Source: Oceanospirillum multiglobuliferum (GTDB lineage: Bacteria; Pseudomonadota; Gammaproteobacteria; Pseudomonadales; Halomonadaceae). Taken from it: DNA of 64,000 nucleotides. Numbering within the stretch: position 1 is the first letter of the stretch; each line of letters starts with the position of its first letter. The position numbers and the translations under genes were made by a program. The notes beneath the pieces are model-generated. The model did no database searches, was not told where the DNA came from, and saw only the letters and a program-made list of their open reading frames with translations. Shown here piece by piece: positions 47,344 through 58,012 of this stretch. Where the stretch lies: NCBI RefSeq assembly GCF_900167095.1, contig NZ_FUXG01000015.1, positions 32,669 to 96,668 of the forward strand. Direction: 5' to 3'.

Positions 47344-48237
47344 ATGAAAATTAAACTTTCACTACAAAACCTCAATACCTTTGCAGCTGCAGCTCAAACA
47401 CTAAGTTTCCAAGCTGCGGCCGCAATACTCCATGTCACCCCATCGGCGGTGAGCCATCAAATTCGTAATTTGGAATCGGTATTGGGCTACCCATTATTTG
47501 AGCGCTTAGATAAAGCCGTTAAGCTGACCCATCGTGGGCAACAGTTGTATTTGGACATTACAGAGCCGCTACAACAGATCCATCAGGCCAGCCGAAAAGC
47601 ATTGCGTTGCACTGATGACCTTTCTCTGGCACTGTCCGTCGCACCTGTTTTTGCCACAAGGTGGCTATTACCAAGGCTGAAAGACTTCCGCGCCCAATAC
47701 CCAAATGTGAGTTTATCGGTGGTTGCTACCTCTAGCATTGCTGATTTTCGTAATGATCCTTTTGATGCGGCAATTAGAATGGGGAGTGGTCATTGGCCTG
47801 ATACTTTATCAACTCGACTATTTAACAAGTGTATTGTGGCGGTGTGTCATCCTAATTTACTGATAAAAAATGGTGGTCAATTCGGTATCGAACAACTCTC
47901 TACTCAAAGCATTATTCATAATGCTTCAATGAAGGGGCTGTGGCAGGAGTGGTTAAACTCAACAGGACTGTCTACCTTTCCTATACCGACAGGCATTGAG
48001 GTGCCGAGTACTGCGCAAGTATTAGAAGCTATAAGTGCGGAAGAGGCGATTGGTTTAGTTGATCTTAATTTTATCGATCAGGATATAAAGGATGGGCGGT
48101 TAGTATATGCTTGCAGCCATCAACTATCGGGTGATGATGGCTATTTTCTTACTTACCCTGAAACCCTGTATGATCGGACGGCATTACAAATTTTCAAGCA
48201 ATGGCTTGAAGCTCAAATAGAGGGGAATATTGGTTAG
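47344..48237 (+). CDS. LysR-type transcriptional regulator (GcvA-like)
   Basis: 297 residues. N-terminal winged helix FQAAAAILHVTPSAVSHQIRNLE (read as helix 2-turn-helix 3, about 24-46), then a periplasmic-binding-like effector domain (LSLALSVAPVFATRWLLPRL onward). ALxAV and RxxL positions resemble the GcvA/AmpR subgroup. Divergent, with a 105-bp gap, from the MDR oxidoreductase; LysR genes commonly control such neighbours. Confidence 0.88.
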   Translation: MKIKLSLQNLNTFAAAAQTLSFQAAAAILHVTPSAVSHQIRNLESVLGYPLFERLDKAVKLTHRGQQLYLDITEPLQQIHQASRKALRCTDDLSLALSVAPVFATRWLLPRLKDFRAQYPNVSLSVVATSSIADFRNDPFDAAIRMGSGHWPDTLSTRLFNKCIVAVCHPNLLIKNGGQFGIEQLSTQSIIHNASMKGLWQEWLNSTGLSTFPIPTGIEVPSTAQVLEAISAEEAIGLVDLNFIDQDIKDGRLVYACSHQLSGDDGYFLTYPETLYDRTALQIFKQWLEAQIEGNIG

Positions 48238-48262
48238 TTCACGTATACCTTATTCACAATAA

Positions 48263-48292
48263 AATACCCCCAGCTTTAAGGCTGGGGGTATT
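48263..48292. terminator. Terminator between the LysR gene and valS
   Basis: 12-bp arms (48263-48274/48281-48292), 6-nt loop. The minus strand continues TTTTATTG, serving valS; the plus strand lacks a T run. Confidence 0.75.
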
Positions 48293-48326
48293 GAACTCAA
48301 TCGCAATGGTGATGAGATTTTAGCGC

Positions 48327-51209
48327 TTATAACGCCTCAATCTTGCCATATTGCTCTTGCAGTTTGTTCAGTGCGTCTTGAGCGTTAGTTTGTTTTTCAC
48401 GCTCTTTCGCAACAACGTCTTCAGGGGCGCTGGCGACAAACTTCTCGTTACCCAGCTTACCTTCTAAACGTGCCAGCTCTTTTTGCAGTTTTTCCATCTC
48501 TTTGCTTAGACGGCTCAATTCTGCGGCTTTGTCGATCAAACCTGCCATCGGCACTAATACTTCCATTTTGCCGACCAACTGAGTGACGGCCATCGGTGCT
48601 TCTTCATCCTCTTCCAGCCAAGTGATTTCACTCAATTTAGCCAGTTTGCTCAGTACAACGTAGTTTTCACGTAGGCGTCGGAAGTCTTCGTCGCTGCCGT
48701 TTTGTACCAATACTTGTAGCTCTTTGCCTGGGCCGATGTTCATTTCACCACGGATATTGCGCACGCTGACGATCACATTTTTCAGCCACTCAATATCCGC
48801 TTCAGCAGCTTCGTCAATCAGCTCAACCTGTGGTTCTGGGTAGTGCTGCAACATGATGGTGTCGCCCGATTTACCCGCCAAGCCTTTCACTTGCTGCCAG
48901 ATCTCTTCGGTGATGAACGGCATCAACGGGTGAGACAGGCGCAGGATCGCTTCCAACACGCGCACTAGAGTGCCACGAGTACCACGACGTAGGGCCTCTA
49001 GATTGTCTTTCTCTTCTTGGGTTTCGCCTTCTGTTTCATCCCAAAGCACAGGTTTAGACAGCTCTAGATACCAATCGCAATACTGGTTCCAGATAAAGTC
49101 GTACAGGCTTTGTGCGGCAAGGTCAAAACGGTATTCATCCATGTGGCGAATCACGTTTTGCTCGGTGCGTTGCAGGCTGCTGATGATCCAACGATCAGCC
49201 AGAGACAAGATGACGTGGTCATTATTTTGACCACAGTCTTGCTCTTGGGTATTCATTAACACGTAGCGTGCGGCGTTCCAGATCTTGTTACAGAAGTTGC
49301 GATAACCTTCTAAGCGTTTCATGTCCCAGTTGATGTCACGGCCTGTGGATGCCAGTGCCGCTAGGGTGAAGCGCAGTGCATCCGTACCATGTGCCGCGAT
49401 CCCTTCTGGGAACTGTTTTTCGGTACGCTTGCCAATTTTTTCTGCCAGTTGTGGCTGCATCATATTACCCGTGCGCTTTTCTAGCAGCTCAGGCAGGCTG
49501 ATGCCGTCGATCATGTCCAGAGGGTCAAGCACGTTGCCCTTAGACTTCGACATTTTGTCGCCGCTTTCGTCACGGATCAGACCTGTAACGTAGACGTTTT
49601 TGAACGGTACTTGAGGTTTGCCGTTTTCGTCTTTGCAGAAGTGCATGGTCATCATGATCATGCGCGCGACCCAGAAGAAAATGATGTCAAAGCCCGTGAC
49701 TAAGGTATCGGTTGGGTGGAAGGTTTTGAGACGATCAGTATTTTCTGGCCAACCTAATGTGCCGAATGTCCAAAGCGCAGAGCTGAACCAAGTGTCCAGC
49801 ACGTCGTCGTCTTGGCGGAGTTCCAGCTCAAGATCAAGGTTGTATTTTTCACGGGCGGCTTCTGCTGAGGCGGCCACATACACATTGCCTTGATTGTCAT
49901 AGAACGCAGGAATGCGGTGACCCCACCACAGTTGACGTGAGATACACCAGTCTTGAATGTCACGCATCCAAGAGAAATACATGTTCTCATATTGTTTAGG
50001 GACAAACTTGATGTCGCCATTTTCAACCGCTTCAATCGCAGGTTTTGCTAAGGTTTTCGCATCGCAGAACCATTGGTCGGTCAACATTGGCTCAATCACA
50101 ACACCACCACGATCGCCATAAGGCACCGTCATGTTGTTCTCTTCGATTTTTACCAACAGGCCAAGGGCTTCAAAATCAGCGACGATTTGGCGGCGCGCTT
50201 CAAAACGCTCCATGCCTTGATATTTTTCTGGAATGCTCGGATCAATTTCCGTATTCACACTGCCGTCGGTGTTAAACACTTGGGCTTGATCACGAATATC
50301 GGCATTCAAGGTCAGGATGTTGATCATTGGCAGGCCGCAGCGCTTGCCCACTTCGTTATCGTTGAAGTCGTGCGCAGGGGTGATTTTTACGCAGCCTGTA
50401 CCTTTCTCCATATCGGCATAGGCATCGCCAACGATTGGGATACGACGACCCACTAATGGCAGCTCAACAAATTTACCGATCAGATCTTGGTAACGCGGGT
50501 CTTCAGGGTTCACCGCAACGCCAGTATCACCCAACATGGTTTCTGGGCGTGTGGTGCCAACGACGATATAATCATCACCTGCCGCCGTTTTTGCGCCATC
50601 TGCCAGTGGATAGCGCAGATACCACATTTTGCCTTTGACCTCTTTGTTTTCCACTTCAAGGTCAGAGATTGCGGTGTGCAGTTTAGGGTCCCAGTTGACC
50701 AAACGCTTGCCACGATAGATAAGCTTGTCATCGTACAGGCGAATAAAGACTTCTTGTACCGCACGGTAGAAGCCAGAATCCATGGTGAAACGCTCGTGAT
50801 CCCAATCTACCGAGTTACCCAAGCGACGCATTTGTCCGGTGATGGTGCCACCGGATTCTTCTTTCCATTCCCACACTTTTTCGATGAACGCATCACGGCC
50901 TAAATCGTAGCGGCTTTGGCCAGATTCAGCGGCTAATTTACGCTCTACGACCATCTGTGTCGCGATACCCGCGTGATCAGTACCCACCTGCCATAGGGTG
51001 TTACGACCCTGCATACGGCGGTAACGGGTCAGCGCATCCATAATGGTGTGCTGAAACGCGTGTCCCATGTGTAGGCTGCCCGTGACGTTTGGTGGCGGAA
51101 TCATGATGCAGTAAGGATCACCCTCACCACCAGGCGTGAAGTATTTGTTCTCTTCCCATTTCTGGTACAAAGTGCGTTCGATCTGATCAGGCTGGTAAGT
51201 TTTTTCCAT
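48327..51209 (-). CDS. valS: Valyl-tRNA synthetase
   Basis: 960 residues. Class I HIGH motif as [16 protein letters not shown] motif [11 protein letters not shown]1 editing domain ([29 protein letters not shown]), and a C-terminal coiled-coil arm (about 890-955). Charges tRNA-Val. Normally follows holC; here an LTA-synthase-like gene intervenes and valS has its own promoter at 51317-51345. Confidence 0.97.
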   Translation of the reverse strand: MEKTYQPDQIERTLYQKWEENKYFTPGGEGDPYCIMIPPPNVTGSLHMGHAFQHTIMDALTRYRRMQGRNTLWQVGTDHAGIATQMVVERKLAAESGQSRYDLGRDAFIEKVWEWKEESGGTITGQMRRLGNSVDWDHERFTMDSGFYRAVQEVFIRLYDDKLIYRGKRLVNWDPKLHTAISDLEVENKEVKGKMWYLRYPLADGAKTAAGDDYIVVGTTRPETMLGDTGVAVNPEDPRYQDLIGKFVELPLVGRRIPIVGDAYADMEKGTGCVKITPAHDFNDNEVGKRCGLPMINILTLNADIRDQAQVFNTDGSVNTEIDPSIPEKYQGMERFEARRQIVADFEALGLLVKIEENNMTVPYGDRGGVVIEPMLTDQWFCDAKTLAKPAIEAVENGDIKFVPKQYENMYFSWMRDIQDWCISRQLWWGHRIPAFYDNQGNVYVAASAEAAREKYNLDLELELRQDDDVLDTWFSSALWTFGTLGWPENTDRLKTFHPTDTLVTGFDIIFFWVARMIMMTMHFCKDENGKPQVPFKNVYVTGLIRDESGDKMSKSKGNVLDPLDMIDGISLPELLEKRTGNMMQPQLAEKIGKRTEKQFPEGIAAHGTDALRFTLAALASTGRDINWDMKRLEGYRNFCNKIWNAARYVLMNTQEQDCGQNNDHVILSLADRWIISSLQRTEQNVIRHMDEYRFDLAAQSLYDFIWNQYCDWYLELSKPVLWDETEGETQEEKDNLEALRRGTRGTLVRVLEAILRLSHPLMPFITEEIWQQVKGLAGKSGDTIMLQHYPEPQVELIDEAAEADIEWLKNVIVSVRNIRGEMNIGPGKELQVLVQNGSDEDFRRLRENYVVLSKLAKLSEITWLEEDEEAPMAVTQLVGKMEVLVPMAGLIDKAAELSRLSKEMEKLQKELARLEGKLGNEKFVASAPEDVVAKEREKQTNAQDALNKLQEQYGKIEAL

Positions 51210-51316
51210 GAGAATTGATGCTTATATCTATGTCAAATAGGTCAATGGGCTTGGCTGTTCAACGCCACCGGATGACTTTGTGGAGAACAGGCAGAATATT
51301 TTCTGATAATCGGTCG

Positions 51317-51345
51317 ATTATACATGGCAGAACGGGTTGTGATAA
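51317..51345 (-). promoter_or_regulatory. valS promoter embedded in an intergenic hairpin
   Basis: On the minus strand TTATCA (51345-51340) and TATAAT (51322-51317) are separated by 17 bp. The -35 sits in the loop and arm of a perfect 9-bp inverted repeat (51333-51341/51347-51355) that may end the upstream LTA-synthase-like transcript. Confidence 0.65.
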
Positions 51346-51408
51346 CCACAACCCGCGATGTGATGAAGGCTTCTAACCTTCTTTTGGGTAGAGGCCTATA
51401 GAGGTTGA

Positions 51409-53487
51409 TTACTGAGCGGCTGGATGCTTAAGTGCTTGCACTCGAATTTGCCAATCAAAGAGTGCCATACGTGCGCGAGCTTGATTTACGGCCTGTACCA
51501 AATCGGTAGACTCTTCAGCGGGAGGCACAGGGCTAGCGCTTAAATGTTCCGCTTGGCGATCCCAATGGTAGTACTGAGGCTGTGGGCTATTAGTGGCTGC
51601 GCCTGCCGCAGTTAAGACATAGCTGATATTGGCTATCGAGCTGGCTTGCAGGCCATTCTTAGGTGGTGTGATTAGATCTTGACCCAGCGCTAAATATTCC
51701 GCACTAGATAAAGAGTGTTGATACAACGTTGGAAATATATCCCAGTGGCTGCCAAAACGATTCGCGTCTAATATCGCATTACCTTGATAAGCTTTAGGCA
51801 AGTAGAAATAAAATGGCACGCCATATTTAAGATGCAGCTCGTTGTCGCCCTCATAGTTAAAGAAAGTACGCGTATTATGATCACCGCTGGCGGCAATCAG
51901 GGTTTTCTGAGCCAATGCGGGGTTGGCTTTTACCCGGTCAATAAAGCCTCCCAAGCTGTCGTTGGCATATTGATAGGTTTTTAGAATATTCTCCGCCATT
52001 ATGCGGTCGTCAATTACCCTTGCCCCAAATTTCAATAAATTAATAGGTTTAGGTTGATAACCAGACCCCACCTGATAAGGCGGGTGATTGGTAATACTGA
52101 GCATAAATAAAAACAGTTTTTCACCTTTTGCTTCGGCCTCGGCTAATAACTCTGAGGCATAACGGAACATATAGTCATCATCTACCCCCCAAGTGCTAGT
52201 GCCTGCCTCTGGAAAACGGCGCAGGATATCGGTTTTGCTTAATACTCGATCAAAGTATTGTCTTGGTAGCGCCGTATCTAAACTGCGCCAAGTGGCAGGG
52301 CCAGCAGTTAGAAATACGGTTTTATAGCCTGCATCTTTGTAAGGTTTTGCTGCTGCGGAGCGATAAGATTGATAGCCATAGCGGCTTTGGGTCAGTGGCG
52401 TCACAGGACTATTCAGTAATAATGCCTCTAAGCTGGGGTGAGTACCGTGCTGACTTGAAGTGAAATTCATCAACAGCAAATCTGACTGGGCATGGGGTGC
52501 CAAACGTCCCATCAAATCATTACCCTCGCCATGATAGTGCAATAGATGGCGCCCCATACTTTCCATCAATGCAAAAACCACATGTGGCGGGTTCTTCTCA
52601 ATTGCAGGCTGTATAGGCGTGCGTTGATAAAGTGACTGATAAAGCTCACCTTCAGAATTAGCCTTGATGCCCAGCACCTGACCTGCTGCTAAAGCAGAGT
52701 CAAAACCTCGGCTGGTTAAGCCCACGTTGACATCGTTGCTAATCTGATTCATTTCACGCTCAGTCCAAGCCAAAAATAAAGACTGTGCCCCATTAGGAAT
52801 GAGTTGATTGATAAAGGTGTTAGTAGAGACCGCCATGTCTAAATCTCGCAGAGGGAAGGTGCCCACTGTGCCACGGCCTGCCAAAGCGGTTAAAAACAAA
52901 CTCAACGGGATGTAAATCAACATGACCGGAAAGCTAGGATGCCATTGATTGAACCGTTTTAGGCTATTGGTTAGCCCTTTCAAAAAATAGACCTGAAGAG
53001 CGGTTAAAATCAGTAAGCAGCCCAGCCCCCAAACGACAGGGTAATCTGACCAAATGGTTTTTAAAACTGAGCGGGTGTCATCTTCAACTAAACCAAAAAC
53101 AAGGGCATTGATTGGGCTTTGGTAAAACCCAAAGTAGAAATGATTACCTATTGATAAAGCCGTTAAAAAGAGAAAAAACAGTGTAGCAAAGGGGGTAAAC
53201 AGCCTATTTAACAAGGCATTGATATTCAGAAACGGTACTAGCAAAGTGAAAAAAGCTACCAATTGAAACAGAGCCAAAAAGATAGCGGCTGTTTTTAAAT
53301 CAAAGCGCATCCCCATCCAAAAAGCATTTAGTAAATCATCGCTGTGACTCACTATTAATTCACTAGAGCCATATTGCCATAACATCACTACACGAAAAAT
53401 AGCAGCGAATAGCAGAAAAATAGCGGCAGTTAACCACTGTTTGACAATGATTTGGTGGTAATGATTAAAGCGCTTTAGTTTCCACAT
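51409..53487 (-). CDS. LTA synthase family sulfatase-fold membrane enzyme, second paralogue
   Basis: 692 residues. Five membrane helices (about 15-35, 60-85, 92-115, 142-162, 178-198) and a periplasmic sulfatase-like domain (about 275-600): VVFALMESMG with the metal-ligand Glu, SSQHGTHPSLEAL with catalytic Thr near residue 349, STWGVDDDYMF, and AASGDHNTR. Same family as the 25.3-kb gene but divergent outside the motifs. Probably transfers a phosphoglycerol-type headgroup in the periplasm; substrate unknown. Inserted between holC (54-bp gap) and valS. Confidence 0.88.
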   Translation of the reverse strand: MWKLKRFNHYHQIIVKQWLTAAIFLLFAAIFRVVMLWQYGSSELIVSHSDDLLNAFWMGMRFDLKTAAIFLALFQLVAFFTLLVPFLNINALLNRLFTPFATLFFLFLTALSIGNHFYFGFYQSPINALVFGLVEDDTRSVLKTIWSDYPVVWGLGCLLILTALQVYFLKGLTNSLKRFNQWHPSFPVMLIYIPLSLFLTALAGRGTVGTFPLRDLDMAVSTNTFINQLIPNGAQSLFLAWTEREMNQISNDVNVGLTSRGFDSALAAGQVLGIKANSEGELYQSLYQRTPIQPAIEKNPPHVVFALMESMGRHLLHYHGEGNDLMGRLAPHAQSDLLLMNFTSSQHGTHPSLEALLLNSPVTPLTQSRYGYQSYRSAAAKPYKDAGYKTVFLTAGPATWRSLDTALPRQYFDRVLSKTDILRRFPEAGTSTWGVDDDYMFRYASELLAEAEAKGEKLFLFMLSITNHPPYQVGSGYQPKPINLLKFGARVIDDRIMAENILKTYQYANDSLGGFIDRVKANPALAQKTLIAASGDHNTRTFFNYEGDNELHLKYGVPFYFYLPKAYQGNAILDANRFGSHWDIFPTLYQHSLSSAEYLALGQDLITPPKNGLQASSIANISYVLTAAGAATNSPQPQYYHWDRQAEHLSASPVPPAEESTDLVQAVNQARARMALFDWQIRVQALKHPAAQ

Positions 53488-53541
53488 ACAGAACAGCTCA
53501 GGAGATAAGAGTGAATTAAGGGCAGTTGAAAATAGTTTAGC

Positions 53542-53976
53542 TTAACGATTGCGCATATCATGGCGATTGAGCAAATAACCCCGTTGTTGATAAAAACGCC
53601 AACCATCGCGCTTGGCTGCCAACAGTGTTTGTTGCTGATAAACAATCTCTGCCACACGCTCAAAACGGCTAAAATGATCAGGTATATGAGGGCATAGATT
53701 AATCATGACATCGTGATGTTGGCCGCAGTTTTCATCAAAACCTATGGCCACTGGCACAGAAGCTACATTTTCATCAGTAATCAAAAGGTGAGGAATAAAA
53801 CTATCTGGGCGAAACTGCCAAAGCAGCTGATCAATATGCTCAGCCTGAGCTTGATCTTGCGCTTGAATAAACACCTGATGACCCCTTTTCCATGCTTTTT
53901 CAGTCAAACGGCATGCAAACAAAAGCTGCTCTGTGGTTTCGGTGCTGGGCAGGATATAAAAATCAACTTGAGTCAT
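53542..53976 (-). CDS. holC: DNA polymerase III chi subunit
   Basis: 144 residues. HolC pattern: start VDFYILPSTETTEQLLFACRLTEKAW, GHQVFIQAQDQAQAEHIDQLLWQF, SFIPHLL and DGWRFYQQRGY. Links the clamp loader to SSB. Between pepA and an LTA-synthase-like gene; pepA-holC-valS is the usual order. Confidence 0.93.
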   Translation of the reverse strand: MTQVDFYILPSTETTEQLLFACRLTEKAWKRGHQVFIQAQDQAQAEHIDQLLWQFRPDSFIPHLLITDENVASVPVAIGFDENCGQHHDVMINLCPHIPDHFSRFERVAEIVYQQQTLLAAKRDGWRFYQQRGYLLNRHDMRNR

Positions 53977-54038
53977 CTGGGTTCCGGCAAGTTAGCTTTA
54001 ACAGGTTGAGACGGCTTGCGCCGTCTCGGGTCGGTATT

Positions 54039-55547
54039 TTACAACTGAAACGAGGTGTCTTGTCCTGCTTTGGCTAACAAATATTGTGTTAACAATGGAA
54101 CAGGACGGCCTGTTGCGCCTTTTTCTTTGCCGCTATGCCATGCAGTACCCGCAATATCAAGGTGTGCCCAGCGGTAATCTTCAGTAAAGCGAGACAGGAA
54201 ACATGCCGCAGTAATGGTGCCTGCAGGGCGACCACCAATATTGCCCATATCGGCAAAATTAGAATCCAACTGTTGCTGGTACTCTTGCCATAAAGGCATC
54301 TGCCATGCACGATCATCTGCGTATAGACCTGCGGCCAGTAGTTCTTGCGCCAATTCGTCATTATTGGCTAATAGCGCATTGGTATGATGACCAAGGGCGA
54401 TAATACAAGCGCCAGTCAGTGTTGCGATATCCACCACTGATGCAGGATTGTAGCGGCCAATATAGGTAAGCGCATCACAAAGAACCAAACGGCCTTCGGC
54501 ATCCGTGTTTAAGATCTCAACAGTTTTGCCCGACATTGTGGTGACAATATCACCCGGCTTAGTCGCATTACCCGCAGGCATATTTTCCACCGCGGCCACA
54601 ACACCCACGACGTTGATTTTCGGTTTTAAGGCTTTCAACATCTGCATAGTGCCCATGACGCTGGCAGCCCCACACATATCGAACTTCATTTCGTCCATGC
54701 CTTCACCCGGCTTAAGGCTGATGCCGCCTGAGTCAAAGGTGACGCCTTTGCCGACTAATACATGAGGCTGTGCATCGGCTTCTGCACCTTGGTATTGTAT
54801 GGCAATCAGGCGAGGGGCTTGTACGCTGCCTTTTGCAACGGCCAGTAGAGAGTTCATGCCCAATGCCGCCATTTCGGTTTCATCTAACACCGTTAAACTC
54901 ATCTCGGCACAGTCTGTTACCAATGCTTCGGCTTGTTCTGCCAAATAAATTGGTGTGCAGATATTGGGTGGTAAGTTACCCAATGTACGCGCAAAGTTGG
55001 CCCCTTGGCCTGTGGCTTGGCCAACTAGAAGGGCTTGAGTAGCTTCGCTTTGAGCCTGATCATTGGTGCACACAACGCTGATTTTTGTCAGGCTGGTTGC
55101 CTCAGCGGCTTTGCTTTTCATTTGGTCAAACACATAACTGGCGGTTTCAGTGTTCTCTGCCAGTAGGCGTGCTTTCCATGCTGCTCCACGTTTACCAACA
55201 GGGATGTCATCTAGGCTTAATGCCAGCGACTCAACTTTGGTCTTTTTAACTTCGTTGATTAGTCCTTTTACTAGTGTACGAAACTTACCTTCAGTAAGTT
55301 CTGCTGCTTTACCTGTACCCAATAGCAAGAGGCGAGGAGCCTGTAAGCTTGGTACTACTGGTAGTAATAAACTTTGGCCAAATTTGCCACTGAAATCACC
55401 TTGACTGATGATTTGGTTGATTAAGCCACCAGTTGCTTGATCAACCTGTTGTGCTTGTAGGCTCAGCTCACCCTCAGCGGCAACACTAACCACTAGGCAA
55501 TCGGCTGAAACTTCGGTTAAGGCGTTAACGGTTGCGATAAATTGCAT
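54039..55547 (-). CDS. pepA: Leucyl aminopeptidase (PepA, M17)
   Basis: 502 residues. Dinuclear-metal M17 signature GKGVTFDSGGISLKPGEGM, KFDMCGAASV and NTDAEGRLVL. Cytoplasmic aminopeptidase, in some bacteria also a DNA-binding regulator. Divergent from lptF, as in many gammaproteobacteria. Confidence 0.96.
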   Translation of the reverse strand: MQFIATVNALTEVSADCLVVSVAAEGELSLQAQQVDQATGGLINQIISQGDFSGKFGQSLLLPVVPSLQAPRLLLLGTGKAAELTEGKFRTLVKGLINEVKKTKVESLALSLDDIPVGKRGAAWKARLLAENTETASYVFDQMKSKAAEATSLTKISVVCTNDQAQSEATQALLVGQATGQGANFARTLGNLPPNICTPIYLAEQAEALVTDCAEMSLTVLDETEMAALGMNSLLAVAKGSVQAPRLIAIQYQGAEADAQPHVLVGKGVTFDSGGISLKPGEGMDEMKFDMCGAASVMGTMQMLKALKPKINVVGVVAAVENMPAGNATKPGDIVTTMSGKTVEILNTDAEGRLVLCDALTYIGRYNPASVVDIATLTGACIIALGHHTNALLANNDELAQELLAAGLYADDRAWQMPLWQEYQQQLDSNFADMGNIGGRPAGTITAACFLSRFTEDYRWAHLDIAGTAWHSGKEKGATGRPVPLLTQYLLAKAGQDTSFQL

Positions 55548-55775
55548 ATAAACTCCACTAGAAACAATTTAGAAAGGCTAATAGATACAAGACAAAAGAG
55601 CGGGGTTGTTGGATAATTTGCCGCCGACTCAAAGGCGTATTGCTCTCAGTTTACGCAATGCCCCACAGAACTGAAAGAATGGCAGGTTAAAGTTGCCGAA
55701 TATCTTGCAAGTGATGCTGCGTTGTTCATGCTTGTAATGGTCGCATCAATACTTGAGCCCAAAGGCAGGAATTCC

Positions 55776-56894
55776 TTGATTATATTTCGTTATTTAACAA
55801 GAGAAGTGCTGGTCACAATGGCCGCAGTGTCTTCTGTACTGTTGCTGATTATTTTGGGTAGTCGCTTTATTCGGCTGTTTCAAGATGTGGCTGAAGGTAG
55901 TTTGGCTTTAGAATTGCTCTGGACTTTACTGCTATTACAGCTGCCGTATATTTTAGAGCTGATTTTACCGCTAGGTTTTTTTATTGCCGTGATGTTGGCC
56001 TATGGTCGGCTCTATCAAGAAAGCGAGATGGGTATTTTGCTCGCCTGTGGTATTTCCCCTAATAAAATTCTGTCTTACACCTTAGTTTCTGCTGTCTTTG
56101 TGGCGGTACTGGTCAGTAGCCTTAGTCTATGGATTACGCCAATGAGTGAGGCTAAAGCGGCATCAATCTTGGAAGAACAAAAACGTCGAGTGGACTTTTC
56201 TACGATTAAGCCTGGGCGCTTTCAAAGTTTCTCTGGTGGACAGGTGGTCTACACTGAGGCTTTAGAAAACCAAAATACACAGATGAAAGGGGTATTTCTG
56301 TCACGGCAGTTTACCAATAGTAAGGGAGAAAACCGTACAGCAGTTTTTAAAGCTGAAACAGGTTATCAGTACTTGGATGAAAAGACGGGTAGTCGCTATC
56401 TGGTATTAGAAAAAGGGGTGCGTACAGAAGGCAACCCCGGCTATAAAGATGTTTCTCAACTGAGCTTTGATCGTTACGCAGTACGTTTGGCTGAAAATAA
56501 AACGACCAGTGCCTCCGTGAAGGTTCGTCAGCAGTCAACTAGTGAACTGTTTGAGGCCAAAACCCCAGAACAGACTGCCGCACTACAGTGGCGTTTTTCA
56601 ATGCCTCTGATGATTATCGTAGTCACCTTAATTGCCGTGCCCTTAAGCTATATTCGTCCTCGACAGGGGCGTTTTGCCAAGCTTTTCCCCGCTATTTTTA
56701 TTCACATTTTTTACTTAAGTGCGCTGATCTCAATGCAGGGTATGCTGGAAAAACAGCAGATCAGTCCAGCTCTTGGCATGTGGCTGATACATGGGATATT
56801 TATCACACTTGGCCTAGCCCTGTTATTTAAAGAGGGCATGCTGTCTCGGTTATTTGCTAAACGTCGAGTTAAACAGCAGGTGAATGCTGCATGA
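55776..56894 (+). CDS. lptF: LPS export permease LptF
   Basis: 372 residues from TTG at 55776 (AGGA five nt upstream; the family begins IIFRYL.REV). The open frame also contains an ATG at 55722 that would add 18 non-family residues. Six membrane helices, three on each side of a periplasmic beta-jellyroll. With LptG forms the membrane part of the LptB2FG ABC transporter that extracts LPS. Overlaps lptG by 4 bp. Confidence 0.93.
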   Translation: MIIFRYLTREVLVTMAAVSSVLLLIILGSRFIRLFQDVAEGSLALELLWTLLLLQLPYILELILPLGFFIAVMLAYGRLYQESEMGILLACGISPNKILSYTLVSAVFVAVLVSSLSLWITPMSEAKAASILEEQKRRVDFSTIKPGRFQSFSGGQVVYTEALENQNTQMKGVFLSRQFTNSKGENRTAVFKAETGYQYLDEKTGSRYLVLEKGVRTEGNPGYKDVSQLSFDRYAVRLAENKTTSASVKVRQQSTSELFEAKTPEQTAALQWRFSMPLMIIVVTLIAVPLSYIRPRQGRFAKLFPAIFIHIFYLSALISMQGMLEKQQISPALGMWLIHGIFITLGLALLFKEGMLSRLFAKRRVKQQVNAA

Positions 56895-57952
56895 GAATTT
56901 TAGACCGTTATATTGCCAAAAACGTACTGGGTGCGATTTTAGTGGTACAAACCTTGTTGCTTGGTCTTGATCTTATGCTGGCTTTGGTCGGTGAATTGGG
57001 TGATATGAACCAGCACTATCAGATTACGCATGTGCTTTATTACATTATGCTGACTGCACCTCGTCGACTGTATGACTTATTGCCTGTGGCGGTAATGGTC
57101 GGCTCTTTGATGGGGTTGGGCGCTTTGGCCGCCAGTAATGAGCTGGCAGTGATTCGAGCTGCGGGTGTCTCTATTCTGCGTATTATTGGCTCGGTGATGA
57201 AGCCAATGCTTTTGATTATGCTTGTCTCTCTTGCTCTAGGTGAGTATGTGGCGCCACAAGCTGAACAATCCGCCATTAACTATCGCATTGTTACCCAAAG
57301 CGGCAATACCCGTGTTAACTATGAAAATGGGGTTTGGCATAAAGAGAAGAATGAGTTTTTTTACTTCTCAACAATTTTATCAGATGGTCGTCTCTTAGGG
57401 GTGAGCCGTTACGTTTTTGACGACCAAGGGCACCAAACCTTTTCGATGTACTCTCCTCAAGGCACTTATGATTCGGGTCGTTGGCGTTTTGATCAGGCGC
57501 AGTTTACCTATATTGGTGAGCGTCAGGTTGAGGTTAAAACAGAACAAAACTACTACTGGGAAACCAATCTAACTCCAGAATTGCTCAAAATGATTATTAT
57601 TGGTGAGGAGAACCAGTCACCCAGTGAGCTTTGGCAGTACTCTCAGTACTTAGAGGAGCGAGGGCTTAGCGCCAATAACTATTTAATGATTTTCTGGCGT
57701 AAGACTTTAATGCCGTTAACCTTAGCTGCACTGGTTTTGGTTGCTGCCTCTTTTGTTTTTGGCCCGTTAAGAACAGTACCCGCTGGTACAAGGGTGTTCA
57801 GTGGTGTAGTCGTGGGTTTATTGGTGAAGTATCTACAAGATATTTTAGGCCCTGCCAGTGTGGTGTATGGTTTTGAACCCATTATGGCGATCTTAATTCC
57901 TGCTTTTGGCTGTATTGCTTATGGTGCGATACTGATCCGACGAGCAGGCTAA
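56891..57952 (+). CDS. lptG: LPS export permease LptG
   Basis: 353 residues. LptF/LptG permease: MRILDRYIAKNVLGAI start, LYDLLPVAVMVGSLMGLGALAASNELAVIRAAG coupling-helix region, periplasmic domain (about 125-260) and three C-terminal helices. ATGA overlap with lptF. Confidence 0.95.
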   Translation: MRILDRYIAKNVLGAILVVQTLLLGLDLMLALVGELGDMNQHYQITHVLYYIMLTAPRRLYDLLPVAVMVGSLMGLGALAASNELAVIRAAGVSILRIIGSVMKPMLLIMLVSLALGEYVAPQAEQSAINYRIVTQSGNTRVNYENGVWHKEKNEFFYFSTILSDGRLLGVSRYVFDDQGHQTFSMYSPQGTYDSGRWRFDQAQFTYIGERQVEVKTEQNYYWETNLTPELLKMIIIGEENQSPSELWQYSQYLEERGLSANNYLMIFWRKTLMPLTLAALVLVAASFVFGPLRTVPAGTRVFSGVVVGLLVKYLQDILGPASVVYGFEPIMAILIPAFGCIAYGAILIRRAG

Positions 57953-58012
57953 ATCGAATTTTTTGACCACTCGTTGGTCTATCAGTGCTCTGTTATTAAA
58001 AGGTTATAACCG

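Noticed and set aside
51210..51408. T-box or riboswitch controlling valS
   Set aside because: The hairpin is better explained as a terminator-like structure overlapping the valS promoter; no T-box specifier or T-box sequence is visible, and T-boxes are not typical of gammaproteobacteria.
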